Assembly (NCBI GenBank): GCA_016866815.1
Contig: VGKZ01000043.1
Coordinates: 1 to 8,784 of the forward strand
From: Candidatus Peregrinibacteria bacterium
GTDB lineage: Bacteria > Patescibacteriota > Gracilibacteria > Peribacterales > Peribacteraceae
DNA length: 8,784 nt
Reading direction: 5' to 3'
Part shown: piece by piece, positions 7,763-8,784 of the stretch
Position numbering within the stretch: the first letter of the stretch is position 1
Layout: every line of letters begins with the position of its first letter
Position numbers and translations under genes: made by a program
Notes under the pieces: model-generated
The model's database searches: none
What the model was told of the DNA's origin: nothing
The model's input: only the letters and a program-made list of their open reading frames with translations

Positions 7763-7864
7763 CCGCTTCGCAGAGCGAGACATAAGCTGTAAGTTGCAAG
7801 TTGTAAGCTTCTTATAAGCTTATTGCTTGAGTCTTATAGCCCGTCGCTCAACGAAGCGAAGCGG
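7763..7864 (-). repeat. 23S helix 16-18 region insertion
   Basis: Between AATGGGGCAACCCACTAAAAG and GAACTGAAACATC the gene has about 100 extra nt. They form a long stem: CCGCTTCG (7763-7770) with CGAAGCGG (7857-7864), then GAGCGA (7773-7778) with TCGCTC (7844-7849), then a heptad array in the loop region. The flanking rRNA is conserved on both sides, so this is an expansion of one helix rather than a rearrangement. Confidence 0.75.
7784..7835 (-). repeat. Heptad array with inverted arms in the 23S insertion
   Basis: On the plus strand AAG recurs at 7784, 7791, 7798 and 7805 (exact period 7; units AAGCTGT, AAGTTGC, AAGTTGT). Its complement CTT recurs at 7819, 7826 and 7833, again with period 7. 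The arms can pair with each other, with AAGCTTCTTATAAGCTT at the turn. Confidence 0.7.
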
Positions 7865-8010
7865 ATACTAAAACATGACTTTTAGTGGGTTGCCCCATTC
7901 GGAAATTCCCGGCTGGTAGCGCCTGCCTAGCGGCTCACCGGGACATATCGCAGCTGGCCACGTCCTTCATCGGAGTACGAAGTCGAGGCATCCGTGTGAT
8001 GCGCATGAGT

Positions 8011-8059
8011 AACATTTTTCATTCTACGTACCACATGGGTACATAGGTACTGTTCATGT
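8011..8059 (-). other. 5' strands of the pre-23S processing stalk
   Basis: AACATTTTTCATT (8011-8023) and GTACTGTTCATGT (8047-8059) on the plus strand are exact complements of 3870-3882 and 3824-3836 beyond the 23S 3' end. Between them a small local hairpin (CTACGTACC/GGGTACATAG, one mismatch) interrupts the stalk. Confidence 0.75.
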
Positions 8060-8220
8060 GCCACATCGCAGGCAGAAAATGCCCACAATCTGACACAGAA
8101 TCTATTACAGATTCGTTCATGTTCTTTCATTGTGCTGCCTGTGCTGTGAAAGAACTCCCGCCCGGACCCCGCAGGAAATGTGGATCCGGGATGGCGCCGT
8201 GGCCATGGTCCGCAATCTGG
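8020..8220 (-). other. Structured 23S leader without a gene
   Basis: No 16S, tRNA or convincing ORF is present. Local hairpins include GAATCT-ATTAC-AGATTC (8098-8114), GTTCTTTCA (8121-8129) with TGAAAGAAC (8147-8155), and CCCGGA (8161-8166) with TCCGGG (8185-8190). This is consistent with a transcribed pre-rRNA leader, but no convincing promoter can be placed inside it. Confidence 0.5.
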
Positions 8221-8285
8221 AACCCTTCGACTCTCCGCCTACGGCGGATCGCTCAGGGTTTTTATCCGCCAAAGGCGGATAAAAA
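8221..8285. repeat. Pair of REP-like palindromes upstream of 23S
   Basis: Unit 1 (8221-8260): AACCCT...AGGGTT outer stem around TCCGCC-TAC-GGCGGA. Unit 2 (8259-8285): TTTTTATCCGCC-AAA-GGCGGATAAAAA, a perfect 12-bp palindrome. The CCGCC/GGCGG core is shared with palindromes in the 23S expansions. Unit 2 directly abuts the T-tract of the adjacent terminator. Confidence 0.65.
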
Positions 8286-8311
8286 AAAGCGGGTGGCTCA
8301 CGCACACCCGC
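8281..8311 (-). terminator. Intrinsic terminator between ssb and 23S
   Basis: On the minus strand GCGGGTG (8311-8305), a 9-nt loop and CACCCGC (8295-8289) form a perfect GC-rich stem followed at once by eight T (8288-8281). This is a textbook Rho-independent terminator facing the 23S gene. It may end ssb transcription, end a small RNA, or act as an attenuator, because its 5' arm is also part of the competing stem at 8297-8384. Confidence 0.8.
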
Positions 8312-8384
8312 AGAATTCGGCGCCTTCTTTAGGCGGAGATCACCCCCGAAATGGGGGGACTCGATTCCTGCGGGTATGCATGAA
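8297..8384 (-). promoter_or_regulatory. Candidate attenuator or structured small RNA upstream of 23S
   Basis: On the minus strand TTCATGCATACCCGCAG (8384-8368) and CTGCGGGTGTGCGTGAG (8313-8297) form a 17-bp stem with three G-U pairs. It encloses two hairpins, CCCCC/GGGGG with a 6-nt loop and CGCC-TAAAGAA-GGCG, so the whole looks like a three-way junction. The 3' strand of the closing stem fully contains the 5' arm of the terminator (8305-8311). The two folds are therefore mutually exclusive, the hallmark of an attenuator or riboswitch. I do not recognise the junction as any known riboswitch, tRNA, 6S or SRP RNA. An independent small RNA with its own terminator is the alternative. Confidence 0.5.
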
Positions 8385-8401
8385 AAGCATAGAGCTAAGC
8401 A

Positions 8402-8429
8402 ATTTTAAGGGCTTATTTAGGAAATGCAA
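8402..8429 (-). promoter_or_regulatory. Possible promoter for the structured leader and rRNA
   Basis: On the minus strand TTGCAT (8424-8429), a 16-nt spacer and TAAAAT (8402-8407) could be -35 and -10 boxes. A start near 8395 would place the candidate attenuator at the very 5' end of the transcript. The -35 box is weak and the region is A/T-rich, so chance is a real possibility. Confidence 0.3.
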
Positions 8430-8491
8430 GAAAAAGAGGAAAAATACAAAAGAATGTTGGTGCGTCTAAAAACCGGTAGAAAATATCGCCC

Positions 8492-8784
8492 TTACTCCAT
8501 CGGAATTACGGCTTCTTCTTGCGATTCTCCTGCGACTACCCCCTCCCTGGCCTGCAGCAGCACCAACTGTTCGACGACCACCTCCGTCCGGAAAATCTTG
8601 GTACCTTCGGGACCGTCCCAGCTGCGGGTCTTCAAGTAGCCTTCGACGTAGAGGGGATTCCCCTTTCGGACATTCTTCGTAATGAACTCCGCCTGCGCTC
8701 CCCACGACACCAGATTGTGATACTCCGGCAGGCTCTGCTTCGTGCCGCTCGCATCTTTCCAGGTACGGTTTGTCGTCCCCCCCC
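8492..8784 (-). CDS. ssb: Single-stranded DNA-binding protein, C-terminal part (N-terminus beyond window)
   Basis: SSB coats single-stranded DNA in replication, repair and recombination. The last 96 codons are present, covering the C-terminal two thirds of the OB fold: TNRTWKDASG, LPEYHNLVSWG, ITKNVRKGNPLYVEGYLKTRSW and FRTEVVVEQL. Against E. coli SSB, Trp40 and Trp88 equivalents are kept (TW and SW); the Trp54 position is Tyr in EYHNLV. The tail after the OB fold is only about 20 residues and ends EEAVIPME instead of the usual DDDIPF tip. About 35 N-terminal residues are missing, so the full protein would be about 130 aa, shorter than typical 150-180. GTG at 8710-8708 is an internal codon of the OB fold, not the start. 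It is followed on the same strand by the structured leader and 23S. Confidence 0.92.
   Translation of the reverse strand, partial: GGTTNRTWKDASGTKQSLPEYHNLVSWGAQAEFITKNVRKGNPLYVEGYLKTRSWDGPEGTKIFRTEVVVEQLVLLQAREGVVAGESQEEAVIPME

Noticed and set aside
8259..8285. Perfect palindrome considered as a second, bidirectional terminator
   Set aside because: On either strand the stem is followed by A rather than T, so it lacks the U-tract; it fits better as a REP-like element.
8320..8384. Possible tRNA (a GGAATCGAGTCC word resembles a T-arm)
   Set aside because: Stem lengths, anticodon arm and acceptor end do not fit a cloverleaf on either strand; the dominant fold is a 17-bp stem.
8056..8469. 137-codon plus-strand ORF opposite the 23S leader
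   Set aside because: It runs antisense through palindromes, a terminator and an A-rich tract, with no recognisable protein features or ribosome binding site.

Overview
The window looks like a bacterial chromosome fragment of about 50% GC that uses the standard code: three protein genes have no in-frame TGA and the two visible stops are TAA. My best guess at the lineage is a candidate-phylum (Patescibacteria/CPR-type, perhaps Peregrinibacteria-like) organism. The reasons are a DUF4215-type cysteine-rich secreted protein, a 23S rRNA gene carrying a group I intron and large expansions, and 23S-5S genes separated from any 16S gene. This assignment is inference; no marker here proves it.

Layout. 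Positions 1-1695 (minus) hold a nearly complete membrane sensor histidine kinase with an extracytoplasmic Cache-like sensor. Positions 1696-1813 are a compact divergent promoter region with nested inverted repeats. Positions 1814-3622 (plus) encode a secreted protein with seven DUF4215-like cysteine-rich repeats, a proline-rich linker and a helical C-terminal half. Six bases later the rRNA unit begins, on the minus strand and converging on that gene: 5S (3629-3748), a spacer, and 23S (about 3874-8019). Upstream of 23S is a 470-bp structured leader (8020-8491), then the 3' part of ssb (8492-8784), cut by the window end. All minus-strand genes from ssb through 5S run in the same direction.

The 23S gene is the most unusual part. 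It spans about 4.1 kb, against about 2.9 kb in E. coli. The excess is one 733-nt group I intron (4833-5565) at E. coli position 1951, plus expansions in three helices. P1, P10, P3 and P7 of the intron can be read directly and no convincing homing endonuclease is present. The intron and expansions are filled with two kinds of simple structure: exact 7-nt-period degenerate tandem arrays (four of them, each with a different core word) and REP-like palindromes with a shared architecture (CCCRCC, 3-nt internal loop, GC-rich inner stem). Two 13-bp helices joining sequences about 4.2 kb apart look like the pre-23S processing stalk.

Between ssb and 23S there is a candidate attenuator: a 17-bp stem closing a three-way-junction-like element shares its 3' strand with a strong intrinsic terminator. 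No 16S, tRNA, CRISPR array or transposase is present in the window.
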